A stretch of DNA of 64,000 bases from an uncultured Methanomassiliicoccus sp. (GTDB lineage Archaea; Thermoplasmatota; Thermoplasmata; Methanomassiliicoccales; Methanomassiliicoccaceae). Each line of letters starts with the position of its first letter. The first letter of the stretch is position 1. The position numbers and the translations under genes were made by a program. The DNA is taken from assembly GCA_944319735.1 (NCBI GenBank), contig CALUEU010000006.1, forward strand, positions 1-64,000, read 5' to 3'. Shown here in pieces: positions 27,010 to 36,756 of the stretch. Under the pieces are notes generated by a model, which was given only the letters and a program-made list of their open reading frames with translations, did not search any database and had not been told where the DNA came from.

Positions 27010-29641
27010 ATATTGCTATGAGGATGTCTCCAACCTGAATGGTTTCTACAGACTGTCCCATAAGCATGAGTTTCTTTTCCAATTCTATGAATTCTTTTGA
27101 TAAAGAAACAGTACTGCCATCTGACATGCTTAATTCCAGAGATCCTGATTTAAGAGATTCCGATGCTTTTTGTGGATCCAATGAGGACAATATTTGTAAA
27201 ATTTCTTTGCCCTGAGTCTTAAAAGCAGGACCTATTTTGGATTTTATTGGCTTTATTGCACAGATCTCTTCTTCAAGTTTTGCATCAGGCAGCAGCTCTA
27301 ATGTTAAAGCTCTGGAGGTTTCTTTAATATCTTCAATATATCCTTTAAGCTTCATAGCCCCAGAGCCTATTAACTCAATGGATTTAAGTTCCTGATTCAA
27401 TGGAAGCTTGTTTTCTGATTTCCATGCTCGTATCGCAGAGATTATTTCTTTCACGGCATCTCCATTTTCTCTCTCATCTTTTAACTCAAGAGGTTTTGGC
27501 CATTCTGATATGTGTATGCTTTCAAAACCATCCATATCTTTGAAATCTTGATATATGTCTTCTGTAACATGAGGTAAGAATGGGGCGAACATTTTTGCAA
27601 TGCCCAAGGTTATGGCATATAAGGTATATACAACGCTGTCATCTGGATTTTTAGTCCTGTGTTTTATCATTTCTAGATAGTGATCAGCGTATTCATGCCA
27701 GGCAAAATCTTCAATTTCCCTCATGGCCTTGTCGAACTGATAGTTTTCATAAAGATCAGTGACTTTTTCTACTGTATCGGAATACTTTCCGAGAATCCAG
27801 AGATCAGATGAGCGGAGTTCTGTTTGCTTTGGTTTTTCTTTAACAACCATTGAAGTGAACTTTCCAATGTTCCATAATTTAGTGCAGAGCCTCTTTCCGT
27901 GAATTACATCTTTTTCCCTGAAGGCATTATCTTCACCCAATGCACAAGTGCATGCATAATAACGCATTGCATCCGCACCATATTCTTCAAGTATTGGCAT
28001 AGGGTCAATTACATTGCCTAGAGAAGAGTGCATAGGCGTTCCATCTGGAGACATTATAAAGCCGTGGATCATGATATTTTCCCACGGTTTTTGTCCAGTT
28101 ATCAGACGGCTACGAAGCATAGTGTAAAAGGCCCATGTCCTGATAATGTCATGGCTCTGAGGTCTCAATGACATAGGAAACAGATTTGAAAATAACTGTT
28201 CATCACGCTCCCAGAATGTATTAAACAATGGAGAGATGCTAGAATCCATCCAGGTATCAAATACATCCTGGCAACCGACCAGCTCTCCTCCGCATTCAGG
28301 GCAACAATCTACTGGTGGTTTATCTACGGTAGGATCGATATAACATTCTTTTTCCAATGCAGGAACTATCGTTCCACAAGTTTTACACTCCCAGACTGGA
28401 ATGGGTGTTGCAAAAAATCTCTGTCTGGATATGACCCAATCCCATTGAAGACTGTTTATCCAGTCTTCGAGTCTGACTTTCATGAACTGAGGATGCCAGT
28501 CAATCTCATCTGCCATTTTCAGAATGTCTTCTTTAAAATCTAAAATTTTTAAAAACCATTGCGGAACCTGTAGAAATTCTATTGGAGAATGACATCTCCA
28601 GCAGCACCCAACGCTTTGAGGGGAATCTTCTTGTTTAATTACAAGACCTTCTGATTTTAGATCATCTATTATCGAACTCTTAGCTTCAGATACACTCATT
28701 CCCTCATACTTTCCAGATAATGCAGTCATTTTACCCTGTTCATCGATAGCTTTCTCAAGTGGGAGCGAATATTTCATTACCCATTCAAGATCTGTTTTAT
28801 CTCCAATGGTGCAAATCATGACGATTCCAGTACCAAAGGATGGGTCGACTTTTTCATCAGCAATTATCTCAATTTCTTTATGATATATCGGCGTTATGAG
28901 TTTTTTACCGATTAGATCTTTTTTAGTTTCATCGTCTGGGTGAACTGCGATCAGCTGGCATGCACACAACAGTTCAGGTCGTGTTGTAGCGATGATTGCG
29001 TAATCTTCTTCATCTTTTATCCTGAATTTAACATAATTTAGTTTAGTAATATTGTCTTTGTATTCTACCTCTGCATCTGCAAGAGCAGTTATGCACGAAG
29101 GACACCAATTCACCGGATACGTTCCTTTATAAACTAATCCTTCCTTTAACAATCTCAAGAATGTAATTTGAGTAATTCTACGATAATATGGTGCATCTGT
29201 TTGATAATATATAGACGGATCCATGCTTTCTCCCAAAATCTCAAACTGATGCGTCATTTCTTCAATAAATGAATTAGCAAACTCAGAACATAACTGAATA
29301 TATTTTTGACGTGAAACTGTAAGTTTAGTAATTCCATATTTTTTCTCAACTTTGACCTCAGTGGGTGTCCCATTAACATCGAAGCACAAAGGGAAAAACA
29401 CATTATAACCACGCATTCTTTTATAACGTGCTACAAAATCGATTAAAGAATAGCCAGTAGCATGTCCTAAATGGAGAGATCCTGAAGTATACCTAGGAGG
29501 ATTATCAATGCTAAATACCGGTTTATCAGAGTCTGGATCAAATTTATAGAGGTTATTGTCTTTCCAGCATTTTTGCCATTTATGCTCAGTAGAGACAGCT
29601 TCATATTGGGTCATTGCATGGATGGAATGATAGAACTGCAT
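27002..29641 (-). CDS. valS: Valyl-tRNA synthetase with degenerate KMSKS motif
   Basis: 879 residues. The class I HIGH motif is HLGHA near residue 57. The editing domain (about 195-345) and the zinc-type Cys pairs (WCPSC, CKTC and CPEC) are seen. The tRNA-binding helical bundle and a short C-terminus follow. Valine and ATP are used to charge tRNA-Val. Oddly, the KMSKS signature reads PMHSS before LGNVIDP, so both lysines are lost. ATG 29614 (ten codons in) is an alternative start. An RHH gene lies 53 nt upstream on the same strand. Confidence 0.93.
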   Translation of the reverse strand: MQFYHSIHAMTQYEAVSTEHKWQKCWKDNNLYKFDPDSDKPVFSIDNPPRYTSGSLHLGHATGYSLIDFVARYKRMRGYNVFFPLCFDVNGTPTEVKVEKKYGITKLTVSRQKYIQLCSEFANSFIEEMTHQFEILGESMDPSIYYQTDAPYYRRITQITFLRLLKEGLVYKGTYPVNWCPSCITALADAEVEYKDNITKLNYVKFRIKDEEDYAIIATTRPELLCACQLIAVHPDDETKKDLIGKKLITPIYHKEIEIIADEKVDPSFGTGIVMICTIGDKTDLEWVMKYSLPLEKAIDEQGKMTALSGKYEGMSVSEAKSSIIDDLKSEGLVIKQEDSPQSVGCCWRCHSPIEFLQVPQWFLKILDFKEDILKMADEIDWHPQFMKVRLEDWINSLQWDWVISRQRFFATPIPVWECKTCGTIVPALEKECYIDPTVDKPPVDCCPECGGELVGCQDVFDTWMDSSISPLFNTFWERDEQLFSNLFPMSLRPQSHDIIRTWAFYTMLRSRLITGQKPWENIMIHGFIMSPDGTPMHSSLGNVIDPMPILEEYGADAMRYYACTCALGEDNAFREKDVIHGKRLCTKLWNIGKFTSMVVKEKPKQTELRSSDLWILGKYSDTVEKVTDLYENYQFDKAMREIEDFAWHEYADHYLEMIKHRTKNPDDSVVYTLYAITLGIAKMFAPFLPHVTEDIYQDFKDMDGFESIHISEWPKPLELKDERENGDAVKEIISAIRAWKSENKLPLNQELKSIELIGSGAMKLKGYIEDIKETSRALTLELLPDAKLEEEICAIKPIKSKIGPAFKTQGKEILQILSSLDPQKASESLKSGSLELSMSDGSTVSLSKEFIELEKKLMLMGQSVETIQVGDILIAISK

Positions 29642-29694
29642 AAAAGGTTTGCTAATCGCTGGATATTAAAATACAAATGGGTTTTAGAGAGATT

Positions 29695-29871
29695 TTACTC
29701 TCTCTGTGTATTATCGGATTCCTTATTTTCCGATTCTATGCAGAATCGTAAGGCTTCCAATACATATTCTTCACGGTTTTTGAACTTACCCTTTGAAATC
29801 TCCTCATCGATCTTATCCAGCATATTCTGAGGGATTTCAACCATTATTGATTCGTCTTCATTGCTTGTCAT
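29695..29871 (-). CDS. Small ribbon-helix-helix protein upstream of valS
   Basis: 58 residues. ESIMVEIPQNMLDKIDEEIS, then KGKFKNREEYVLEALRFCIE, gives strand-helix-helix of the RHH (CopG/Arc) fold, with an acidic tail. ATG 29871 follows AAGGGAAA. It precedes valS by 53 nt on the same strand and may be co-transcribed. DNA target unknown; self-regulation is likely by family habit. Confidence 0.75.
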   Translation of the reverse strand: MTSNEDESIMVEIPQNMLDKIDEEISKGKFKNREEYVLEALRFCIESENKESDNTQRE

Positions 29872-30116
29872 ATTTTCCCTTCTTGACTAATTATAATTGA
29901 AGATATTCAACAACATAGTTGTTTGTAGTTCTACTCATAAATATTTTTCATCGGATAGCTAGTCGTGTAAAGATCTACTTTCGAAGCTACAGTACACAAT
30001 CTCTAGCCATATACTAATTAGTTATCACTGCAGACTAGGTTTTAATAATCAATTAATACAATCAATCAGCATTAAAGCGTAATCTAAAACAAGACAATGT
30101 AATTAATAAAAAGTGG

Positions 30117-30235
30117 CTGACAGCGTCTTATGGTTCCCGCGGGCTCGCGCACCGCAGTACAACATAAAACGCAGGCGGGCTTAACTGCCGGGTTCAGATG
30201 GGACCGGGTGTATCCCCGCCGCTCTGGCCGTCATA
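30117..30235 (-). rRNA. rrf: 5S rRNA, standing alone
   Basis: On the minus strand the 5' end TGACGGC pairs with the 3' end GCTGTCA as the closing helix. The conserved loop CCCATCTGAACCCGG and the AGTTAAGCC segment typical of archaeal 5S are present. No 16S, 23S or other tRNA lies near. Ends are uncertain by a few bases. Confidence 0.93.
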
Positions 30236-30258
30236 CCAAAAGTATGGATACATATCCA

Positions 30259-30267
30259 CTATATAAA
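30259..30267 (-). promoter_or_regulatory. TATA box of the 5S rRNA gene
   Basis: TTTATATAG on the minus strand is centred about 27 nt upstream of the inferred 5' end, the standard archaeal distance. Confidence 0.75.
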
Positions 30268-30312
30268 CTATTCCATACAATATTAAAAAAATAAATAAAG
30301 GGTTTTTGGACA

Positions 30313-31515
30313 TTACCAGTGTCCAATACTCCTTATTTTCTTACGGCGGTTTAATTTTTCTTCTTTTTGGCCTATGACCATCCTTTCAAATCTTTCCATT
30401 AGATCCTGGGTAGCTTTTACAATGTCCCAGTCAACCGCAGATGCAACTAATGTTTTATCACCAACCATCATACGTCCGTTAAGGGAGTATTTGAAGTTTA
30501 CACCTTGCGCATGATATTTTGTAACGTGCATTGTAAACATTGTTGGTTTAGAGATCTTTGCAATTTTCTGCAATGATGCAGAGATTTCTCTTTCCATAGA
30601 TTCAAGAGCAAACTTATCTTCTTGATCCATACCTGCGATCTGTGTATAGACCATATCGCGCTCTTTTAGAGATGCAATCAGTTCAATGATATCATATTTA
30701 GACAATATACCTTCCAGATCCCCGGATTCCGATACTACCGGAAGGGTTGAAATATTGTACTTAACCATCTCCTGGATTGCAGTTCCGATATATGCCCTGG
30801 GCCCTATAGTATGAACGGAGTCTAGCGCTACTGAAGATACAGTCATATCTACAGGTTCACTTTGACCGGAAACTTCTCCGCTACTTTCTCTCTGTTTTTT
30901 CCTCCAGTTATAGTTAGCAACCTGTTTGATGCCAACTATACCAGTAAGTCTGCCGTCTTTATCTATGACTGGTAGTGTTTGAAGAGTGTGTGCTCTCATA
31001 GACCTGAGTGCAACTTCCACAGAATCTTCAGACAAGACTGTGTGAACATCCCCGGTCATGATATCTTCAACTAAGATATCTGAGAACTCTTTTATTCCAG
31101 CTACGATATTTATCAAATCAGTACGAGACACGACTCCAACGATATTTTGTCCTTTTCTGACTGGAATGTGTCTATATCCGGAAGCAACGAAAGCTTCTGC
31201 AATGTCCATCACGGTAGAGTCCAATGATATCTCTTGAGGCATTACCATCAATGTATTTGCTTTCGTTTCAACTGGTAAATTCCTACGCTTTAGAAGAGTT
31301 CTGTAGCTCACTATGCCGAGTAACTCTTTTCCATCATTACTCACTGGGATTTCATGGAGATCGTATTGTCCCATTTTTGTTATTATCTCAGAGAGCTGCT
31401 CGTCGGACCCTACATACTCAAAATCCTTCTGAACATAATCTTCGACCTTTATCTTCTCCAGAAGGGACCTGAGTCTTTCCCTTTTTTTAAGTCCCGCTAC
31501 TTCCTGTGTGTTCAT
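30313..31515 (-). CDS. Four-CBS-domain protein with archaeal C-terminal domain
   Basis: 400 residues. Four CBS repeats fill residues 20-290 (cues: IPVSNDGKELLGIVSYRTLL, HIPVRKGQNIVGVVSRTDLI, LPVIDKDGRLTGIVGIKQV, LPVVSESGDLEGILSKYDII). A C-terminal domain of about 110 residues (MFTMHVTKYHAQGVNFKYSL) could bind RNA or a ribosomal partner. CBS pairs bind adenosyl nucleotides and sense energy state. ATG 31515 follows GGAGGT. It is a single gene between the 5S rRNA and glyS. Confidence 0.85.
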   Translation of the reverse strand: MNTQEVAGLKKRERLRSLLEKIKVEDYVQKDFEYVGSDEQLSEIITKMGQYDLHEIPVSNDGKELLGIVSYRTLLKRRNLPVETKANTLMVMPQEISLDSTVMDIAEAFVASGYRHIPVRKGQNIVGVVSRTDLINIVAGIKEFSDILVEDIMTGDVHTVLSEDSVEVALRSMRAHTLQTLPVIDKDGRLTGIVGIKQVANYNWRKKQRESSGEVSGQSEPVDMTVSSVALDSVHTIGPRAYIGTAIQEMVKYNISTLPVVSESGDLEGILSKYDIIELIASLKERDMVYTQIAGMDQEDKFALESMEREISASLQKIAKISKPTMFTMHVTKYHAQGVNFKYSLNGRMMVGDKTLVASAVDWDIVKATQDLMERFERMVIGQKEEKLNRRKKIRSIGHW

Positions 31516-31700
31516 AGTTTACCTCCAGTGGAGAAAATGTTTAGAATAATTCTGCAGCATTTTCTCATCACACTGCAATTCATTAATTGATCTCCTATAT
31601 TATCTAACATTCTTGAGAATTATCGAATGGGAGATAGATCAAAGTAAAAAAATTGTAGAAGAATACATCCAAATGGTGTATTCTCATTTTAGATGATGGT

Positions 31701-33410
31701 TTAATCTTTATCCAAGATTACTTCAAACTTTTTGAAATCAGCTCCACATAGAACTGCATTGATTATCTCTGCTGCACCCATATATTCAATTCTTATTTGC
31801 TCAGTGCTGTCTCTTTCACGCAAAGTTACAGTCCCGTCTTCAAGAGTCTGATAATCTACTGTAATACACCAGGGAGTACCAATTTCATCCATTCTAGCAT
31901 ATCGTTTACCTATGGATCCTGTAGAATCATAATATGATTCTATACCACTGTATCTTATCTCCAAATCTATCTGCTTAGCCACTTTTTCTAATTCTTCTTT
32001 TGGCATGAGTGGGAATACTCCAACTTTTATAGGAGCTACGGCAGAAGGTAGTCTAAGAACGGTCTGATCTTCTTTATCTCTAAGGTAATAAGAATGCTCA
32101 AGAACAGAATAGATGATCCTATCTAAACCATGTGAAGGTTCTATTACATGCGGTGTTACTCTTTCACCGGTAACTGTGACCTTCATGCGACCTATGTCAT
32201 AAAATTCAGTTCCCAGACTATAGGATTCTCCATCAACAGTTACAGATATTGTATTATCTTTAATGGAACTCGGTTCTACCTCTTCCATAGCAGCACCTAT
32301 AGCTTTTGCTTGGTTTTTGAATTTTGGACCTAGTACACCATATTTGGGCTTTACAACTTCTTTATCTATCTCCCTAGGTGTGTCAAATCTTTTGAATGCG
32401 GTCATATCAGAACTAGAAAACTGAGCATGTCTAGAGAGATCCCAACAGCCTCTGTCTGCAATGCCTACAATTTCAGTCCATCCGTATGATAATAAAACCT
32501 CAGCATCCCAGCAGTCTGAAGCGTAGTGTGCCATTTCATCATGTTCATGTTGTCTGAATCTCAGTTTTTTCCTGTCAATACCAACGCTAGTCAAGAAAGC
32601 TTGAGTGAGCCAGACAAAATATGCCAAAACTTCATTGCAGATTATTTTCTGGTTGACTGCATCTTCAACTGAAATCATCAGGTCTCTTCCATCTGCAGCG
32701 TGTAACGTCAGGATCTCATCCTTAACATCCCCAAACCGCGGCCATGTTTTATCTTCTGGATCTACGAAAAGTTCACATTCCATCATGTTAAATTCACGTA
32801 ATCTGATTATTCCCTGTCTCGGAGAAATTTCATTTCTATACCCTCTTCCAGTCTGTATGACACCCAAGGGCAGCTTTTCTCTATTATATCTATAAAGATT
32901 GGGAAAATTAACAAAGATTCCTTGTGCAGTTTCAGGTCTTAGATATCCTATACGCCCACTCCCAGGTCCGATTGTTGTTTTAAACATTAGATTAAATTCT
33001 TCTACTGAGGATAGAACGCCTTTACATGTGGGACATACCACATTGTTTTCTTTTATTAATTTATCAAGTGCTGCTTCATCAAGTGTATCAGGGTTTGGAT
33101 GCAAACCCTTTACCAAGTGGTCTGCACGGAAAGCTTCATCACATGCAGTACACTTCACCATCTTGTCTGCAAATTCGTCTACATGCCCAGATGCTTTGAA
33201 TATGATTTCTGGACCTACAGTTTCAGAGTCAATTTCTATAAATCCTTCTCCGAGCGTATAGAGTCTGCGCCAGACCTCTGTGATGTTATTTTTTAGAGTT
33301 GAACCGAGTGGCCCATAATCATACATTCCGGCAACTCCACCATAAATCTCATACGATGGAAAGAGAAATCCCCTTCTCTTACATAAGGAAAGAATATCTG
33401 AAGAATCCAT
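31701..33410 (-). CDS. glyS: Glycyl-tRNA synthetase (alpha2, archaeal/eukaryal type)
   Basis: About 569 residues. Class II motifs are present: YGGVAGMYDYGPLG at the start, FRNEISPRQGIIRLREF (motif 2), and GLDRIIYSVLEH (motif 3). A zinc-like insertion (CTACDEAF, later CPTC) sits near residue 105. The anticodon domain ends the protein. I prefer ATG 33410 (MDSSDILSLC) because the longer N-terminus from 33467 does not look like the family and has no ribosome binding site. The gene follows a CBS-protein gene by about 90 nt. Confidence 0.93.
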   Translation of the reverse strand: MDSSDILSLCKRRGFLFPSYEIYGGVAGMYDYGPLGSTLKNNITEVWRRLYTLGEGFIEIDSETVGPEIIFKASGHVDEFADKMVKCTACDEAFRADHLVKGLHPNPDTLDEAALDKLIKENNVVCPTCKGVLSSVEEFNLMFKTTIGPGSGRIGYLRPETAQGIFVNFPNLYRYNREKLPLGVIQTGRGYRNEISPRQGIIRLREFNMMECELFVDPEDKTWPRFGDVKDEILTLHAADGRDLMISVEDAVNQKIICNEVLAYFVWLTQAFLTSVGIDRKKLRFRQHEHDEMAHYASDCWDAEVLLSYGWTEIVGIADRGCWDLSRHAQFSSSDMTAFKRFDTPREIDKEVVKPKYGVLGPKFKNQAKAIGAAMEEVEPSSIKDNTISVTVDGESYSLGTEFYDIGRMKVTVTGERVTPHVIEPSHGLDRIIYSVLEHSYYLRDKEDQTVLRLPSAVAPIKVGVFPLMPKEELEKVAKQIDLEIRYSGIESYYDSTGSIGKRYARMDEIGTPWCITVDYQTLEDGTVTLRERDSTEQIRIEYMGAAEIINAVLCGADFKKFEVILDKD

Positions 33411-33496
33411 ATAATCTGACTCCGTATATCGGGTGGCACTACAATAATCGTGTGCCAGCCCGACCATTCTAGAGCAGATACTAAAACATTACGATA

Positions 33497-34342
33497 TTAT
33501 CGTACCAATACAGAGATTATGTCTGTATCATACAGCATACCAATAAGGACATCTTTTGAATCTACCACGGGCAGTTGTCCAAAGTCATTACGTCTCATTA
33601 TTCTAGCAGATTCAACAACTGATGTTTTACTGAATACTGTTGTTGGATTTGAGATCATTATATCTCTTACAGGGATAGCCGGTAGCTCCACTTTAGAGAT
33701 TTCAAACCACATCTTCATAACGCCTTTGAGACCTTCCCAGCTCCACTCATCTTCGTCACCAGCAATTCCCATTGCAGTTATGGCACTGGAGCCGTTTATC
33801 AAGCTTTTATTAAATATGTCTCTATCTGTTAGAATTCCAGAAAGTCTGCCGTTTTCATCTAACGCTGGAAGGGCATTTACATTACTAGCACGGAAAGTAG
33901 CTAAAGCTACTCTAAGGGGAGAATCTTGAAAGATTGGAACGCAAGGAGATATGGCCACATCCTCAACAGAACTGTCTCCCCCTCGTTTTTCAACTTCATG
34001 AAGAAGATCAGTTGGGGTTAAAATGCCTATGAGCTGTTTATCTTCGACTACTGGAAAATGAGTAGTGTGTGTTTCTAGTATTCTTTTAGCTGCATATTCT
34101 ATCGAATCGTCAGGAGATAAAGTCTCTGGGTTTTTTTTCATGATTATTGCAAGTTGATCTTCATCAGGCTTCGTGAAGATATCATCTCTGGTTATCATAC
34201 CCACAAGTTCTCCTCCGTCTCGTTTCACAACTGGGATACCTGTAAGGTTGTGTGTGACCATTAGTTTTATGACATCTGTGCGAGAACCTGGCACCTGCGA
34301 TATGATTGGGTTGTGCGTCATTACATCTTTAATTTTTGTCAT
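33497..34342 (-). CDS. Four-CBS-domain protein
   Basis: About 281 residues with four CBS motifs (for example GIPVVKRDGGELVGMITRDD, HFPVVEDKQLIGILTPTDLL, ALPALDENGRLSGILTDRD, QLPVVDSKDVLIGMLYDTDI). It probably binds AMP/ATP or S-adenosyl compounds. ATG 34342 is preferred: GGAGG lies six bases upstream and the gene then overlaps the uspA stop by 14 nt. Such CBS/UspA pairs are common in methanogens and may sense energy charge together. Confidence 0.88.
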   Translation of the reverse strand: MTKIKDVMTHNPIISQVPGSRTDVIKLMVTHNLTGIPVVKRDGGELVGMITRDDIFTKPDEDQLAIIMKKNPETLSPDDSIEYAAKRILETHTTHFPVVEDKQLIGILTPTDLLHEVEKRGGDSSVEDVAISPCVPIFQDSPLRVALATFRASNVNALPALDENGRLSGILTDRDIFNKSLINGSSAITAMGIAGDEDEWSWEGLKGVMKMWFEISKVELPAIPVRDIMISNPTTVFSKTSVVESARIMRRNDFGQLPVVDSKDVLIGMLYDTDIISVLVR

Positions 34343-34790
34343 CAACATCCTCCTTGGCCTGAGGTGAACGGACAATGAGAACTGGGCATGGAGAATATCT
34401 AACTACGCGTTCTGCAACACTGCCTAGAAGTAATTTAGAGATTCCGCTGCGACCGAGTGTCCCCATAACAATCAGATCGTCTTCTTTTGCTTCTTCAATG
34501 ATCTTTTTAGACGGAGAACCTTCGAGTATTTTTGATGTTACCTTTACTCCAAGTTTTTCTCCTTCAGCCTCTATAAATTTAACAGCTGCTTTTCCTTCTT
34601 TCTCAAGAAGAGAAAAGATGCTTACAATTGTAGAATCCATTGAAAAGTTGACGAATGCTGTCTGATCTACAACATACAGCGCTGTCACCTCTGCATTCAT
34701 TTGTTTAGCCAATGTCAAACCAGTTGTGATTGCTGGTAGCGTATTCTCGCTTCCGTCTGTAGGTATAAGTATCTTAGTGAATTGACTCAT
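34329..34790 (-). CDS. Universal stress protein UspA family
   Basis: About 153 residues. The N-terminal ILIPTDGSENTLPAI and the C-terminal ATP-binding loop GTLGRSGISKLLLGSVAERV show an ATP-binding UspA. The start could also be GTG 34799, as the GGAG site lies between the options. It overlaps the upstream amidohydrolase gene end and the downstream CBS gene, so the three form one leftward operon. Confidence 0.9.
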   Translation of the reverse strand: MSQFTKILIPTDGSENTLPAITTGLTLAKQMNAEVTALYVVDQTAFVNFSMDSTIVSIFSLLEKEGKAAVKFIEAEGEKLGVKVTSKILEGSPSKKIIEEAKEDDLIVMGTLGRSGISKLLLGSVAERVVRYSPCPVLIVRSPQAKEDVDDKN

Positions 34791-35850
34791 TCCGTCCACT
34801 TCTCCAAATTTTATTTTCTAGGCAGACCAGTAATGGTGAGGTACCAGCGTTTCTAAGTACCAGATCAGTAATTGGATCTCCACCTTTATCTTCAATTACT
34901 ACGAAATTGCATAGATCTCTCGGTTTTATCCATATCTTCTGCTTATGATTTATAATTTTTCGCCCATTACTGGTTATCATATTAAGCACTTCATCCAGAT
35001 TGGAAACTCCTTGTCGTCTTAAAAGCCTACCGGCAAATTCAGCTTCACACAATATATCAGGCATACATATCATTGCATTGTCTGTACCCAATGAAATTGT
35101 TAAACCTTGATCCAGCATTTGTTTTAATGGTGGTTCAGAACCAAAAAACATATTTGAACGTGGACAAGCCACAATTGGAATGTTTTCATCTGCACAGGCT
35201 TTTAAATCTTCATCAGTGGCTTTGGTCATATGAACTAAAAATGATGGTTTCAAATCCAATACTGCAGCGACATCTTCCCTTATTCGCTCTGAGCAATGTA
35301 TCCCAAATAACTTCCCTTTAGATCTAGCTAGCTTTGATAGTTCCATCAAGTCTTCGTAATCCCAATCTGATATTGAAGAAGGCCCAACTCCATCTGACAA
35401 ATCTAACAAATCGGATAATTCCTTTGCATCAAATGTTGTCGGTTTTCCCATTGTAATCGGTTTTGACCAGATTGAAGATGAAAGAAGTTTAGCTCCAGAT
35501 GCGCCACCCTCTCTAAAATCAATAAAAGAAGTTATGCCACGCTTGAACATATATTCAGAAACTTTCTCAATTCCCTGCCTTATCTTATTCTCCGGAGTTT
35601 TTTTCAGCATTTTATACTTGAAACCATTCGGCGGTGCGACAAGTTCTTCTAAAGAAAGATCCAGATCCACAGGAACTACATAATCTGCAATGTGTGTATG
35701 AGCGTTTGTAAATGCGGGAAGGATTAAACCCTCAAAATCAGGTTTTTCGGCTGGCCCACTGCATACTTCCGTCACTACTCCATTTTCAAAGCATATATGG
35801 CCTTCGATAAAACCATCCTCTGTGTAGATCATGCCGGAGACGCAATTCAT
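34774..35850 (-). CDS. Amidohydrolase, deaminase-like (SAH/deoxyadenosine deaminase group)
   Basis: 358 residues. The metal site is built from NAHTHIAD, the His in FGIHCSE, the VHMTKA segment and GTDNAM near residue 255. The layout, with an N-terminal beta part and closing GDPITDLVLRN, follows the cytosine/adenosine-type deaminases. Methanogens use such enzymes to recycle S-adenosylhomocysteine and 5'-deoxyadenosine, but this one is short and its substrate is open. It overlaps uspA by 17-26 nt depending on that start. Confidence 0.8.
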   Translation of the reverse strand: MNCVSGMIYTEDGFIEGHICFENGVVTEVCSGPAEKPDFEGLILPAFTNAHTHIADYVVPVDLDLSLEELVAPPNGFKYKMLKKTPENKIRQGIEKVSEYMFKRGITSFIDFREGGASGAKLLSSSIWSKPITMGKPTTFDAKELSDLLDLSDGVGPSSISDWDYEDLMELSKLARSKGKLFGIHCSERIREDVAAVLDLKPSFLVHMTKATDEDLKACADENIPIVACPRSNMFFGSEPPLKQMLDQGLTISLGTDNAMICMPDILCEAEFAGRLLRRQGVSNLDEVLNMITSNGRKIINHKQKIWIKPRDLCNFVVIEDKGGDPITDLVLRNAGTSPLLVCLENKIWRSGRNESIH

Positions 35851-35963
35851 ACAATGTCAACTACGAACGATTATTTTATGATGACTTCACTCATTTAATT
35901 CAAAATATCATGCGCAGTCTTTTTATAGAATCATCCTTTTAGCACAACATCAGAGGTATTCAC

Positions 35964-36131
35964 ATGGTAGTGAAAATAAACACTGACGATTGTGTATTGT
36001 GCGGAGCTTGTGAAGATGCATGCCCTCAGTCAGCCATTAAGGTAACTGATACCATAGTAGTAGATGCAGATGCTTGTGTCGACTGCGGAACATGTGTTGA
36101 TGAGTGTCCAAACAGTGCTATAACCGAATAA
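35964..36131 (+). CDS. Small 2[4Fe-4S] ferredoxin
   Basis: 55 residues with two complete cluster motifs, CVLCGACEDACPQSA and CVDCGTCVDECPNSA. It carries electrons at low potential in the cytoplasm for methanogenic redox enzymes. ATG 35964 has AGAGGT upstream. It is a single gene, divergent from the amidohydrolase, and ends at a clear terminator. Confidence 0.92.
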   Translation: MVVKINTDDCVLCGACEDACPQSAIKVTDTIVVDADACVDCGTCVDECPNSAITE

Positions 36132-36147
36132 ACAAGCATAATTTTTG

Positions 36148-36175
36148 CCGGGAGCAACATCCCGGTTTATTTTCT
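36148..36175 (+). terminator. Hairpin terminator of the ferredoxin gene
   Basis: CCGGGA (36148-36153) pairs with TCCCGG (36160-36165), followed by a T-rich run. Confidence 0.8.
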
Positions 36176-36213
36176 TACAAAGCCATGAATATGACTTTTG
36201 ATGTTTATGACCT

Positions 36214-36756
36214 ATGCGTACTTTCATCTCACTTAATGTTTCTTGTACTGACTCGATATCCAGACTTCTTAAAGATCTGAATGATTTAAAAATCAAGACC
36301 GTAGATCCAAATCAGCTCCACATAACCTTGAAGTTTTTAGGAGACGTCGATGAATCAACAGTTGATAAGGTTAAAACAACTGTGGATTCAATTTGCAGTG
36401 ATGCGTATTCATTTGATCTTACACTCACAGATGTAGGATCATTTTCAAGAAAGGATGGATCAGGGATAGTATGGATCGGTTCAGACAATGATGAAGTGTC
36501 AACAATTTCAAAAAAATTAGATAATGCATTGTTTGAACTTGGAATACCTAAAGAAACCAAACCATTCAAAAATCATATAACCGTAGCAAGACCAAAATAT
36601 AATATTAAGCAGATTACAAACTACCTCAATTCCAAAGAGTATGTTTTTGAAAAACAACAAATAAGTTCAGTTTTTTTGATGAGTAGTGTTTTAACCAAAA
36701 ACGGGCCCATATATAAAATTGAAAAAGAATTCAGCTTAAGGATGAAATTACTATGA
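36214..36756 (+). CDS. thpR: RNA 2',3'-cyclic phosphodiesterase (ThpR)
   Basis: 180 residues of the 2H phosphoesterase family. Both catalytic HxTx motifs are present: HITLKFLGDV near residue 42 and HITVARPK near residue 125. The enzyme opens 2',3'-cyclic phosphates or acts as 2'-5' RNA ligase in vitro. In many archaea it neighbours the CCA-adding enzyme; here it is instead coupled by ATGA overlap to an unknown protein, with a Cas4-like nuclease after that. Confidence 0.9.
   Translation: MRTFISLNVSCTDSISRLLKDLNDLKIKTVDPNQLHITLKFLGDVDESTVDKVKTTVDSICSDAYSFDLTLTDVGSFSRKDGSGIVWIGSDNDEVSTISKKLDNALFELGIPKETKPFKNHITVARPKYNIKQITNYLNSKEYVFEKQQISSVFLMSSVLTKNGPIYKIEKEFSLRMKLL

Noticed and set aside
30303-30335. 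Hairpin at the end of the CBS-domain gene as a terminator
   Set aside because: The stem TTGGACA/TGTCCAA overlaps the last codons and is followed by A and C, not a T-run, on the gene's strand.
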